A DNA stretch of 64,000 bases from Photobacterium sp. JCM 19050 (GCA_001310455.1 BAXG01000011.1:62001-126000), one strand, 5' to 3'. Counted from the stretch's first letter, positions 1-8,723 are shown. Notes: generated from the sequence alone by a model not told the origin. Numbers and translations: made by a program.

Positions 1-1
1 C

Positions 2-64
2 ATTGCATTGTTTGGTGCAGGTCTGTTGGGATTTGCGTTCTATCGTCGTCGTCAGTCTCTTTGA
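2..64 (+). CDS. C-terminal end of a PEP-CTERM-like surface protein (partial)
   Basis: Only the last 20 codons lie in the window, ending in TGA at 62-64. The tail is a hydrophobic Gly/Leu/Phe/Ala helix (LFGAGLLGFAF) followed by YRRRQSL, the arrangement of a C-terminal sorting signal with one membrane helix and a short arginine cluster. It resembles PEP-CTERM tails more than the GlyGly-CTERM tails common in vibrios. The diagnostic Pro-Glu-Pro motif would lie upstream, outside the window. A terminator follows directly. The sorting call is an inference from the tail alone. Confidence 0.5.
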   Translation: MALFGAGLLGFAFYRRRQSL

Positions 65-92
65 TTTAAACGCTCTCTAATTCTGCAAAATA

Positions 93-130
93 AAAACCTC
101 TCGGCAGTTTATTTGCCGGGAGGTTTTCTA
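93..130 (+). terminator. Rho-independent terminator after the PEP-CTERM-like gene
   Basis: AAACCTC-CGGCA pairs with TGCCG-GAGGTTT around a short loop and is followed by TTTTCTATTTT. Confidence 0.75.
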
Positions 131-242
131 TTTTGTCTGATATTGCCTGCGTTTCTGATTATTTTACTGGCCATATGCTCATCATGAATATTGTGTCGTA
201 ATTGATGATTTTGTCATTCAAATATCAGAGCTGTCTCACATT

Positions 243-343
243 TGATTACATTCGTAGCATCTAATGAAGAGACTGATTACATTCTTCGTCACTTCTCAAA
301 TCTCTTGGGATTTAACAAGTTAATAACAATGTAGGCTTGTTAA
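243..343. promoter_or_regulatory. Repeats upstream of the lipase gene, candidate regulator sites
   Basis: The non-coding stretch 65-489 holds two exact copies of TGATTACATTC (243-253 and 274-284) spaced 31 bases, about three helical turns. It also holds a perfect 8-base inverted repeat, TTAACAAG (312-319) with CTTGTTAA (336-343). No gene is seen here. The arrangement suits transcription-factor binding, but the factor is unknown and chance is not excluded. Confidence 0.3.
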
Positions 344-489
344 TTATCCTGAATCCCCAAAACATCCGCCTGCATAAGTGACTGGTTTTTTATTGAGACT
401 ATTTGTTACTCTAATACACTTTAAAGTGATACCAGGAGTATCACTATTACCCAGTACGACGTGTTTTTATTATTACAAGGATAAGTAAA

Positions 490-1515
490 ATGAAAAATAT
501 ATCCGCTTACTCACTCGCCCTGTGTTTGGGCTTCTCTGTGCAAACAGCTTCGGCTACCACTGCTGAAGAGTTGGGAAATATCGGTTCTTACGTGGATTCA
601 ATTCTGAATCCTAATATGACCAATACGGCAAACCCGACGGGTACTACGTACAAAACTCACCAGCCACCCTCTGTAAATCAGGCGGGTGATGCGCTTTTTT
701 ACCTTGAGTTCTCAGAAAATGTTTACAAAGGGTCCGGTGCACCTCGCGGGTGGTCGCGTGAAGAAACCATCAGTAATGCGTCAACTGGTTATTACCTTGC
801 GGTTTATACCAAAGGAAACGATGCCGTAATTGCGTTCCGTGGCAGCGAATTGGGAACTGACGATTGGGTTAACAACGGTATTATGGCTGAAGGCGAAGTG
901 CCGGCTCAGTACCAAAGTGCGATTGGTGATTCAGCCGATCTGGCGAACCGTTACAGCAGCTACAATATCCATTTCACCGGCCACAGTCTCGGCGGTGGCC
1001 TCGCGACGGTTGCGGCGTTGCGTACCGGAGAAGATGCCACTGTATTTGATGCATCAGGTGTGGGTAACGCGGTACTTGGTAAAATCAAAGATGCACTTGC
1101 AGCAGACGGCCAAGCAAGAAGTGCCTGGAGAGGCAACGCCGAAGGACTGGTAAATTACAACCTGGAAGGGGAAATGGTCTCTGATCTGGACTTCCAGCAA
1201 GACGCCGATACGTTGGGTGTGGATTCCAAGCAATACGGTGACATTTTCTACCTGTCAGCAGACCGTTTTAACCCATTCCCACTTGCTGATACCGGCCTGA
1301 CCCGGCACTTCACTATCTCGATTAAGGAAGAGCTCCAGTTCCTGGCACAACCAATCTACCGAAATAACACCAGTGATTACGACAGCATTGATAATGATAT
1401 CAATTCTTTTCGTGCGTCGTTCTATATCGATTGGACGGAAGATACGCTCCAATTGCTCGCGTGGCAGGTTGAATATGCCATCAACTCGTTCCCAAGCTTG
1501 TTGAACGAGCTGTAA
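490..1515 (+). CDS. Secreted lipase, class 3 family
   Basis: This 341-residue protein begins with a Sec signal peptide (about residues 1-22, ending near TASA). It carries an alpha/beta-hydrolase core: VIAFRGSE forms the oxyanion-side strand and GHSLGGG holds the nucleophile Ser166. FDASG after it and the RHF histidine near residue 291 are plausible Asp and His partners. This is the Lipase_3 pattern, hydrolysing triacylglycerol or phospholipid esters outside the cytoplasm. The ATG at 490 follows AAGGATAAGTAAA. The gene stands alone between two terminators, so it is probably monocistronic. Substrate cannot be told from the sequence. Confidence 0.8.
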   Translation: MKNISAYSLALCLGFSVQTASATTAEELGNIGSYVDSILNPNMTNTANPTGTTYKTHQPPSVNQAGDALFYLEFSENVYKGSGAPRGWSREETISNASTGYYLAVYTKGNDAVIAFRGSELGTDDWVNNGIMAEGEVPAQYQSAIGDSADLANRYSSYNIHFTGHSLGGGLATVAALRTGEDATVFDASGVGNAVLGKIKDALAADGQARSAWRGNAEGLVNYNLEGEMVSDLDFQQDADTLGVDSKQYGDIFYLSADRFNPFPLADTGLTRHFTISIKEELQFLAQPIYRNNTSDYDSIDNDINSFRASFYIDWTEDTLQLLAWQVEYAINSFPSLLNEL

Positions 1516-1540
1516 TCCTCACCAAATTGGCTAGGAAGAC

Positions 1541-1572
1541 ACGGCGGCCTGATACATGGGCCGCCTTTTTGT
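1541..1572 (+). terminator. Rho-independent terminator of the lipase gene
   Basis: GGCGGCC (1543-1549) pairs with GGCCGCC (1559-1565), loop of nine bases, followed by TTTTTGTGT. Confidence 0.85.
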
Positions 1573-1708
1573 GTCAAAAGTAGAAAGGGCAACCAGTATC
1601 TGCACGATGTTAAGTGTGAGTCGGCAACAGGGATTCCAACCTACGGCAAATTCTGACAGTCTTTAGAAAGGCCACTACCGGCAGGATTTGCTATCACGGA
1701 GGAATGCT

Positions 1709-2323
1709 ATGCTCACCATGGAGTTTTTGTTGACCGCCCTCGTTGTTGTTCTTATTCCGGGTACAGGCGTTATCTTTACAGTTACCTATGCGTTGATTCA
1801 GGGAAGGAGTGCTGCGTTTTATGCTGCTCTGGGCTGCACGGCAGGAATCGTTCCTCACCTTGTTGCGAGTATCTTTGGATTAGCCGCTTTGTTGCATGTC
1901 AGCGCGGTAGCGTTTACAACGCTGAAATATCTTGGGGTGCTTTACCTGTTTTACCTGGCGGTTGTAATGTGGAAAGACAACCAGGGCTTTTCCTTTGATG
2001 GTGACACCGAATCCGGCGAGGGCTGGCGAATTGCGATCAGGGCGATGCTCGCCAATGTGCTCAATCCCAAGCTGTCCATTTTCTTCCTTGCCTTCCTGCC
2101 TCAGTTTATTTCACCCGCAAGCTTAACGCCGGTAATGGAAATGATGGTGTTGAGTAGCGTGTTTATGTTGATGACCTTTGTGGTTTTTCTGGGATACGGC
2201 ATGCTGGCCAGCGGGTTCAGAAATGCCGTGATGCGATCTGAGCGTGTACAACGGCGGATGAAAAAAACGTTTGCAGCGGCATTTGCCGGGTTAGGTGTAA
2301 ATCTGGCTATGTCAGAACGTTAG
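1709..2323 (+). CDS. LysE/RhtB-family amino-acid exporter
   Basis: This 204-residue inner-membrane protein has the six-helix hydrophobic pattern of the LysE/RhtB superfamily. The N-terminal signature is present (IPGTGVIFTVTYALIQGRSAA), as is the central segment with NVLNPKLSIFFLAFLPQF. Such carriers export amino acids or derivatives such as homoserine lactones. The frame is open further upstream from a TTG at 1688. I chose ATG 1709 because CGGAGG lies just ahead of it at about the right spacing. Substrate is not predictable. Confidence 0.8.
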   Translation: MLTMEFLLTALVVVLIPGTGVIFTVTYALIQGRSAAFYAALGCTAGIVPHLVASIFGLAALLHVSAVAFTTLKYLGVLYLFYLAVVMWKDNQGFSFDGDTESGEGWRIAIRAMLANVLNPKLSIFFLAFLPQFISPASLTPVMEMMVLSSVFMLMTFVVFLGYGMLASGFRNAVMRSERVQRRMKKTFAAAFAGLGVNLAMSER

Positions 2324-2560
2324 CCCTCATGATGACGTGTGTTCTTTTAGATACGGAAACTAAGCTGTTGCTTTTGAACCGCGAATAACGGGGATTTGGG
2401 GGATTGAGGGTAAGTTGGGGAAGGTGCATCAGATTACAACCACTATGACAATGCTGTCGGTGTGGGGCTGTCTTTTTTCTGAATCCGGGAAAAAACCAAC
2501 AGTAAGCTGGGGCAACTGCTGGTGATTCTGATGTGAAACGGTGGACAGAAACAGCCTGGC

Positions 2561-2869
2561 TCAGGACTTTCTGAGGTTCTTCCACGGATCGATTTTTGTC
2601 GTGTTTTCCGTGCGTTGCGGGGCTTGTTTTCTTACTGGTTTCTGAGCGGTTCCGAAGAAGGTTTCCAGATACAGTGCTTCAACTTTGTCACGGGCCCATT
2701 GGGTTTTTCGGAGAAATTTCAGGCTCGATTTCACAGACGGGTCGCTGCGAAAGCAATTGATTGCGATGCGGTCAGCCAGTCCCTGCCAGCCGAAATGTTC
2801 TGAAAGCTCGGTGACAATTTGTTCTAGCTTAACGCCATGCAGCGGGTTATTAGGCTGGTTTCCTGACAT
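2561..2869 (-). CDS. VF530-family DNA-binding protein (DUF2132)
   Basis: This 102-residue protein matches the small VF530 family named after a Vibrio fischeri protein. It has the opening [18 protein letters not shown] and the central block [18 protein letters not shown], followed by [11 protein letters not shown]. The family is known structurally and has been proposed to bind DNA; the cellular role is not established. The C-terminal third is basic and probably disordered. The gene stands alone, and its family is widespread in vibrios, which supports the taxonomic guess. Confidence 0.8.
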   Translation of the reverse strand: MSGNQPNNPLHGVKLEQIVTELSEHFGWQGLADRIAINCFRSDPSVKSSLKFLRKTQWARDKVEALYLETFFGTAQKPVRKQAPQRTENTTKIDPWKNLRKS

Positions 2870-2975
2870 CTAATGGGTCTCTTGGGGGCTTAAAGGCAAT
2901 CGGGCGAGCACTGTATCACAGTCCCCGCCCAAACCGGAGCAAAGCGATGCCCGACTTACCTATGTATTTCGGTAC

Positions 2976-3455
2976 TCAGCATTTTCCCATTTTTTCGCAA
3001 AGGCCAATCACGAGCACGCTCAGAGTCACACCGCTTACAGACAACATGGCCGTGACCGCACCGACACTGACTCCTGTCATGGCGGAAATGATGGTTGCCA
3101 GGCCCGCCACCGAATATCCTGATGCAGCCAGTACGGCTGCGATGGACATACCACCGGAGACAATGACGGTCGCTCCGACAGCCGCCACAATGCCAGCATA
3201 AGTGAGAGTAGTGCAGGCTGCGCAACTGAATTTGCTTTTCATCAGGGGGGCATTTTTGGCGCTATATTCCCGGGACACGTCTTCCTGAAGCTCTTCTACC
3301 GGCACATTGGTCAGACGTTGCCTGAAGCTGTCCGGCGTTAAATCCATAATATCCTTGCCCATATTTTCCGGCGCCTGATGAGCGTTCAGCGCTTCATCAA
3401 TTTCACTGCCAATAGATTTTGCCAATGCCAGCGTTTCCTCAGTCACTTCCTTCAT
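2976..3455 (-). CDS. Unrecognised protein with acidic N-terminus and hydrophobic Gly/Ala/Ser-rich C-terminus
   Basis: I do not recognise this 159-residue protein. Residues 1-72 are hydrophilic and acidic, with no signal peptide. Then comes KSKFSCAACTT with a Cys-x-x-Cys pair, and about 75 residues rich in Gly, Ala, Ser, Val and Thr that could form three short membrane helices. It ends LCEKMGKC, with two more cysteines. A soluble leader-like half joined to a small-residue hydrophobic half recalls bacteriocin or pore-forming peptide precursors, but no maturation or export gene is adjacent. The start has AAGGAAAATGAG ahead of it. Function unknown. Confidence 0.6.
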   Translation of the reverse strand: MKEVTEETLALAKSIGSEIDEALNAHQAPENMGKDIMDLTPDSFRQRLTNVPVEELQEDVSREYSAKNAPLMKSKFSCAACTTLTYAGIVAAVGATVIVSGGMSIAAVLAASGYSVAGLATIISAMTGVSVGAVTAMLSVSGVTLSVLVIGLCEKMGKC

Positions 3456-3776
3456 CTCATTTTCCTTTTGGTTGTATGAATTTGAGGCGTGAAAAGTATT
3501 GGTCAGGCATGGGCGAACATCTGTGTTGAATTAAGATTTTCCGCTTTTTAAGAGAAGTTTTCATATTTGGTGCGCTGTAGCGATTCAGTAAAGAGCACGG
3601 AACAGTTTCATCTGTCTGGTTTGTCTTTACTTGTGCCAGGACATGTTTTCCATCTTTGAAATATTCCCTTCATTGAAAAGGGTAAGTTTAAATTTGGAAT
3701 AGTTTTGTCATGCAGTTGAGACAATGACCTGCAGGAATAAGTGACGAGGTAAGCGAGTATATTTTTCTTTGTGTGA
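3456..3776. other. Non-coding stretch, nothing recognised
   Basis: A+T-rich gap between two minus-strand genes. It must hold the promoter of the hydrophobic-protein gene and the end of the acetyltransferase transcript. I see no ORF, RNA gene or clear hairpin terminator. Confidence 0.5.
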
Positions 3777-4231
3777 TTATTTATCAGGATAGCGTTGCTT
3801 TTTCATGGGCTGAAATTTGAGGCCGGCTTTTTCCTCCGGCGCGCCGGAGCAGACAAAACCGAAGGCTTCATACGCACCGATTGATGTTAGGGATGCGCTT
3901 ACCGTGATTGTGGTTTCCGTTGCCTGCTCGAGAATGGCAGTGATCAGTTGTCGTCCAATACCTTTACCCTGATAGCCGGGTAATACAAACAAAGAGGCAA
4001 TGTGCCGTCCTTCCTTGAGTTCTGCAATACCGAGTAACTTTCCGTTGTCCTCGTACACCAGCACCTTATTCCCGGCGGTCATACGGTTCCAGATATTCTG
4101 CTCTGAGGCAATGGCGAGAAAAGAACTGATACCCAGTTGCGTCAGATAGGTGCAACCGATGCCATAAACGACGTGACACAGACGTCACTGGCTTCGGAGA
4201 GATCTTCGAGTCTCAGAGGTCTTATGGTCAT
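3777..4231 (-). CDS. GNAT-family N-acetyltransferase (frame break near 4150)
   Basis: The C-terminal part shows the acetyl-CoA binding motif VLPGYQGKGIGRQLI and the later AYEAFGF motif of small GNAT enzymes. The N-terminal part (MTIRPLRLEDL, then ASDVCVTSF) lies in another frame starting at ATG 4231. The two halves join if one base is restored near 4150, within GCACC-TATCTGACG, giving about 151 residues, normal for the family. The break is probably a sequencing error. Starting at the internal ATG 4082 would give a truncated protein. The acceptor substrate is unknown. Confidence 0.75.
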
Positions 4232-4322
4232 TGTAAATCCGTGAAGCGTGCGCAGGAATTTACTATCAACGTGCTTCGGTTGAGAGTCAAGATGGATGGA
4301 TTTACTGGTGTCGAAGGAAATA

Positions 4323-4349
4323 TAAGAGGCCTCAGAAACGGCCTCTTTG
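4323..4349 (-). terminator. Hairpin terminator for the coiled-coil gene
   Basis: AAGAGGCC and GGCCTCTT form a perfect 8-base stem. U-rich runs lie on both sides, so it could act in either direction; it lies just past the minus-strand stop at 4354. Confidence 0.6.
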
Positions 4350-4353
4350 ATAG

Positions 4354-4635
4354 TTATTTTTTCTCTTTTTTGCTGATCTTCCGGGCTTTTTTTATTGCTG
4401 ATTTTTTGGAGGCGTTCTTTTCCGCAACTTGAATTGTTCTCGCTTCTTTTAGTTTTTTTCTCGCCTCTTTGAGCTTTTGTTTTGCTTTGTTGGCAGCACT
4501 CTCGGCCTTTTCTGCTTTTTCCATCGCTATTTTGGCGCTTTCCACAGCGGCATTGGCAATTTCAGCAGTCTTTTCAACTTCCTGTTGGCTTTTTTCTATG
4601 ATCCGCTGGAGCTTTTCGAGTTTGCTTTTTGTCAT
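4354..4635 (-). CDS. Lys/Ala/Glu-rich coiled-coil protein
   Basis: This 93-residue protein is almost entirely charged heptad-like helix (KLEKLQRIIEKSQQEVEKT, then AEKAESAANKAKQKLKEARKK) ending in a poly-lysine tail. There is no signal peptide or membrane segment. ATG 4635 is preferred over GTG 4638 because AAGGAGG lies five bases before it. It lies just downstream of the polyphosphate kinase on the same strand, 53 bases apart, so co-transcription is likely. A role in binding polyanions such as polyphosphate or nucleic acid is only an inference from charge and context. Confidence 0.6.
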   Translation of the reverse strand: MTKSKLEKLQRIIEKSQQEVEKTAEIANAAVESAKIAMEKAEKAESAANKAKQKLKEARKKLKEARTIQVAEKNASKKSAIKKARKISKKEKK

Positions 4636-4688
4636 CACTTCCTCCTTGCACTGAGACTTTGGTTGTGGGTTATGTTTTGCGGTTGCCG

Positions 4689-5560
4689 CTATGGTGCTCT
4701 GACAACCTGTCGATCAACCTTATCGACAGCATCATGGTCTTTACCCGGGTAATCCAACTGGCTTAAAAAGTGGCGCATACAGTTGATTCTTCCCCGCTTT
4801 TTATCGTCTGAAAGAATGACCGTCCAGGGCGCATCCTTGGTATTGGTATGGAACATCATGGCCTTCTTGGCTTTGGTGTAGTCATCCCATTTGGAGAGAG
4901 AAGCCATATCCACAGGGCTGAGTTTCCACTGTTTGAGAGGGTCATTCTGGCGGGATTTGAAGCGGCGGAACTGCTCCTCCCGGCTTACAGAAAACCAGTA
5001 TTTAAATAGCTTGATACCGCTATTGGTGAGCATTCTTTCCAGCTCCGGAGTTTGGCGGAGAAACTCCAGATATTCATTGTCATCACAAAAGCCCATTACT
5101 TTTTCAACCCCTGCCCGGTTATACCAGGAACGGTCAAAGAGGATGATTTCCCCCTTGGTTGGGAGGTGTTCAATATAGCGCTGGAAGTACCACTGATTAC
5201 GCTCCCGGGCATTGGGCTTTCCAGGGCGATAACGTGAGCGCCACGCGGGTTGAGGTGCTCCATAAACCGTTTGATGGTGCCGCCTTTCCCGGCTGCGTCG
5301 CGCCCTTCAAACAGAATGACAATGCGCTGGTTTGTCTCTTTCACCCACCCCTGCATTTTCAGTAGTTCAATTTGAAGTTCGTGTTTATGTCTCTCGTATT
5401 CAAGGACATCCATTTTCTTTTTGTACGGATATTTTCCGTCCGCGTTCCAGCGAAGGCCGGCGTTTTTGGCATTAAGATCAAAAGTTACGGGTGAATTGTT
5501 TTTACTGAGTGTAGGGAGCTGAATGTTGTTTGATTCGGGTATCTGGGTGGTTTGACTCAT
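4689..5560 (-). CDS. ppk2: Polyphosphate kinase 2 family protein (frame break near 5226)
   Basis: PPK2 enzymes transfer phosphate between polyphosphate and nucleotides. Visible motifs are the Walker A loop [11 protein letters not shown], then [14 protein letters not shown] and the second signature [18 protein letters not shown], followed by the lid region [19 protein letters not shown]. The N-terminal [15 protein letters not shown] segment is typical of the class I-like members. The protein is split because one A appears to be missing in GAA-AAG-CCC near 5226; restoring it gives about 290 residues, normal for the family. The gene leads a probable two-gene unit with the coiled-coil protein downstream. 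Confidence 0.85.
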
Positions 5561-5733
5561 AATCTGTTCTCCCTGCAGAGTATCCGGAAGTGAACACCCA
5601 TCGGATTTAAAATGGGATAGCTGAAAAATGTCTTATAAATAAGATCTGTGATGTGATGGAAATATTATGCATTAACATTTGCTGTAACTTAAATGTTATA
5701 AATATATAAGTAACATAATTATTAGTTATCGCT

Positions 5734-6620
5734 ATGAATCTGACTCAACTTAAACTTTTCAATGAATTAGCCAGAGAATTAAGCTTTGTAAAAGTTGCCA
5801 AGTTAAACCATATCAGCCAACCGGCTGTCAGTGTCCATATTAAAAAACTGGAAGAAACGCTCGGCCAACAACTGGTTTCACGCACGTCGCAGACAACACA
5901 ACTGACGCCGGAAGGCTTGCTGATTCTGGAAGATGTCAAAGAGATCCTGCGGTTATGTGAGAACATCAAGGTCAGGTCCAATTACAAGCAAGGGGTGTTG
6001 GAAGGACACATTCGTGTGGCTGCAATTCATAGCGTTGGCATGTATGAAATAGGGGATTTCCTTGCTTCATTTATGAAGTCTTTTCCCAAGGTTTGTGTAC
6101 ATCTTGAATACAAGCACAGTGAAGATATTTATGAAGAAATAAAAAAAGAGAAGATAGATATTGGCATTGTTGCTTATCCGCAAAATATGCCCCGGATAGA
6201 GATTCTTCCTTATGCGGAAGACGAGTTGTGCCTGATAGTGGGTGTCCGCCACCGGCTGAGCCAAAAAAAATCAATCCCGCTCCATATGATTGATAACGAG
6301 CCTTTTATTGCATTCGGGGAGGGAATTCCCACCCGTGAAGCGATTGATAACCTGCTTGAGAAAAAAGATGTTTATGTTGATGTGAGGATGACCCACAACA
6401 ACGTGTACACCTTGAAAAAGTCTGTTGAAGCCGGGGTTGGAGTTTCTATCGTTCCCCATGCAACGGTAAAAGAAGAGGTGGAGAAAGGGACGCTCAAACG
6501 GGTCAAGTTAAATGATGTCGATACAAAAAGGCCACTTTCCATCATTCACCTCACGCCCGCGAGATGTCTATGCCGGTGAAGGTTTTTGTTGAGCAGTTAC
6601 TGGCATTTAACCGGACTTAA
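5734..6620 (+). CDS. LysR-family transcriptional regulator (frame break near 6552)
   Basis: An N-terminal winged helix-turn-helix (MNLTQLKLFNELARE, then HISQPAVSVHIKKLE) is followed by a type 2 periplasmic-binding-like effector domain. The family pattern fits the subgroup with GHIRVAAIHSVG after the linker. The C-terminus shifts frame near 6552. Restoring one base leads into REMSMPVKVFVEQLLAF and a stop at 6618-6620, giving about 295 residues. It is divergent from the ppk2 gene, 173 bases apart, so it may control ppk2; that is inference from the usual LysR arrangement. The effector is unknown. Confidence 0.85.
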
Positions 6621-6630
6621 TTATCCGGGC

Positions 6631-6656
6631 AAAAAAGAGCCCGCGACGCGGCTCTC
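6631..6656 (-). terminator. Rho-independent terminator of the C1q-like gene
   Basis: On the minus strand GAGCCGCG pairs with CGCGGGCTC (one bulge) and is followed by TTTTTT. It lies just past the stop at 6661. Confidence 0.7.
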
Positions 6657-6660
6657 GGGG

Positions 6661-7239
6661 TTATAAAGACGGGCATCCCAGGTAGGTGATCAGTAACCTG
6701 TTTTGGTATTCGTTCCGGTAATTCCAGGGGGACACATCATAAGGGGCGCGTTGGTAACGACCCTGAATAAAAATCGTGTCGCCCTGTTCGAGGTGCATGA
6801 TGGTGTCTACTGAAGCGATGCCGGGAATTGCGCAGCCGGTATCAATATTGGCAAAGGTGACAGGACCGATAGCATTATTCCCGCCCGGTGCCGGCGCGTT
6901 TGGTACAGAAATACCAATTCGCAAAAGGTATTTAAAACCACATGCCCGTTGAGCGTAACTGGCTTCAATGCTGTAAAAGCCTTTTTCGGGGGCAGTAAAC
7001 GTGTGGGTGCTGGTATCGAAAGAGTAGTTGTAGTTAATCTCGGCGTAGTTGTATTCAACAACTTTGATTTTCCCGTTGTTCTCCTCAGTCAATTCATCGC
7101 CTGTAATACGGGCATCAACAACAACCGCGTGAGAATTCAGGTACGTCGTCCCACCTCCGGCTGCTATTGAATGGAAGGGAACCAATAAGAAGGATGCGGC
7201 AAGGAGGATAGGTTGGAACCTTGTGTTTACTGTTTTCAC
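6661..7239 (-). CDS. Secreted protein with C1q/TNF-like jelly-roll domain
   Basis: This 192-residue protein has a signal peptide (about residues 1-28, hydrophobic LLAASFLLVPF, ending near SIAA). A domain with the C1q-like strand pattern follows: FDTSTHTFTAPEKGFYSIEA, then GDTIFIQGRYQ and a final NRLLITYLG strand. GTG 7239 is chosen over an upstream ATG at 7287 because AGGAG lies eight bases before it and the signal peptide starts there. Three cysteines in the mature part could form a disulphide. C1q folds often trimerise and bind ligands; the role here is unknown. Confidence 0.6.
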   Translation of the reverse strand: MKTVNTRFQPILLAASFLLVPFHSIAAGGGTTYLNSHAVVVDARITGDELTEENNGKIKVVEYNYAEINYNYSFDTSTHTFTAPEKGFYSIEASYAQRACGFKYLLRIGISVPNAPAPGGNNAIGPVTFANIDTGCAIPGIASVDTIMHLEQGDTIFIQGRYQRAPYDVSPWNYRNEYQNRLLITYLGCPSL

Positions 7240-7401
7240 GGAATGCACTCCTGTGTATGTGGAAAATCCTGCAAGGCAGTTGGTCAACCGCCCGGGATTA
7301 ACGCTATTACAGAGAGATAAGTGCTATTTGAATAAAGCTGAGATGGTCATGAAAGAGGGAAATGAAGATTGCAAATATGACAGTTTCCTCTGTGTAAGAC
7401 A

Positions 7402-7430
7402 CAGGAACCTCAATACCAGTGAGGTTCCTG
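7402..7430 (-). terminator. Inverted repeat after the DUF6544 gene, probable weak terminator
   Basis: CAGGAACCTCA and TGAGGTTCCTG form an 11-base perfect stem with a seven-base loop, 13 bases past the minus-strand stop. The U-run is poor, so termination efficiency is uncertain. Confidence 0.45.
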
Positions 7431-7442
7431 GGCAAAAGCGTT

Positions 7443-8312
7443 CTATCTGAAGGAAATCTCCACAATTCCGCCTTTCCAGAACGGGTAAATCTTATTGGCG
7501 GCCATTCTGGAAATCACAAATCGGTGCGGAATCATCATGCCGTTAACCAATCGGTAGTCTTCCCTGAGAACGTGTTCTCCGGAGCCGTGATAGGGGGTGT
7601 TGAGATCCCCGTCTTCCTCTGCAGCGAAAGATTCAAGGCTTCCGTCCTCACGGAAGGTAGCGACCATGGATGCTTCCATTCCACCATGACTGACCGTGGC
7701 CCGTGCACGGTATTGGTCAATCGCTTCCCATGTCACCGGCCCGCCCGGAAGAAGGGAGGCCGGGTAGAGGGGGGCTTCCAGCAGCCAGCGCCTTAGTGAA
7801 ATTTGGTTCAGCACGGGTGTTTCTCTTTCATCAACCACAGTTAGTGTTGAAAGGATTTTAGCCTTCATTTCCATCTGTCCGTCGTAAAAGGCATCGTAAG
7901 CCCTTGCCCATACACCGGGGATAATGGGTGTTGTCGCGGAAAACACAAAGGCCGGACGGTTAATTGCGGCGGTCTGCTCCGCAGTGGTAAACGCAAACCC
8001 CTCGTTTTGTGGGCGACGAAAATCACCTTCCATTGTCATCTCTACAGCAGCGTAAGGCTTGGGTGTCCCGTTAAAGGTATATCGGAAATAGCGCTGGACC
8101 GGTGCTGGAAGGGAGGTGATCTCTGCGGGCTCATAAAGAGGGGCAGGTTGCTGACCACTGACGGCCAGAACATAGTTGGTGTGATTGTCTATGTCGGTCT
8201 CTGTGTTATAGGTAAAAAACGCAATAACACTCCCCAAAACAACAATGCCACCCAACAACCAATTCGTGACTTTGCCTACAGCCCCTTGCTGATAGCGTGC
8301 GATAAGTTCCAT
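7443..8312 (-). CDS. DUF6544-family membrane-anchored protein
   Basis: This 289-residue protein has one N-terminal membrane helix (about residues 18-36, LLGGIVVLGSVIAFF). A conserved domain follows with LPAPVQRYFRYTFNGTPKP near residue 70 and RARATVSHGGMEASMVATF further on. This is the pattern of the uncharacterised DUF6544 (earlier DUF6920) family. GGGAGG precedes the ATG. Most of the chain should lie outside the cytoplasm. No function is known and the neighbours give no clue. Confidence 0.65.
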   Translation of the reverse strand: MELIARYQQGAVGKVTNWLLGGIVVLGSVIAFFTYNTETDIDNHTNYVLAVSGQQPAPLYEPAEITSLPAPVQRYFRYTFNGTPKPYAAVEMTMEGDFRRPQNEGFAFTTAEQTAAINRPAFVFSATTPIIPGVWARAYDAFYDGQMEMKAKILSTLTVVDERETPVLNQISLRRWLLEAPLYPASLLPGGPVTWEAIDQYRARATVSHGGMEASMVATFREDGSLESFAAEEDGDLNTPYHGSGEHVLREDYRLVNGMMIPHRFVISRMAANKIYPFWKGGIVEISFR

Positions 8313-8516
8313 TAAGAGCTACCTCCCTCGTCGTGTATTCAACGTCAACGTTACCGGGGGCGGGCAGGAGCCTCATTATCATTTGTTAAGTCTCGCCAAC
8401 TTTTTTCTGTTCCTGTTTCCCAGTTGCACAAGACGCATGGATTTTATGATTCAAATTCATTTGATTCATATCACTCAAACCCCTAATCTACGCCGCTTTC
8501 TTCATCTGAGGCAGCC

Positions 8517-8684
8517 ATGTTTTCACAATCACTGACGGCGCAACTGGCGCGCTGGTTGCTCTTGCTGGGCGTGACGTTGTTTGTCGTTCACCACTGTGAG
8601 CCCCTGCAGCAGGCGCTTTCAAAGCATGCTGTAGACGGAGGGTGTCACCAGCAAAACGCTGATCACAGTATGCACGGGCATTAA
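8517..8684 (+). CDS. Small histidine-rich single-helix membrane protein
   Basis: A 55-codon ORF with GAGG six bases before its ATG. It encodes one hydrophobic helix (ARWLLLLGVTLFVV) followed by HHCEP and a His/Cys-rich tail ending HSMHGH. The tail could bind a metal ion such as copper or zinc. It sits 39 bases upstream of the MFS gene on the same strand, so co-transcription is likely. I do not recognise the family. The case rests on the ribosome-binding site, composition and spacing. Confidence 0.5.
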   Translation: MFSQSLTAQLARWLLLLGVTLFVVHHCEPLQQALSKHAVDGGCHQQNADHSMHGH

Positions 8685-8723
8685 CGTTTCGCTTCAGACA
8701 CAACACATTAAAAAGGGTATTGA

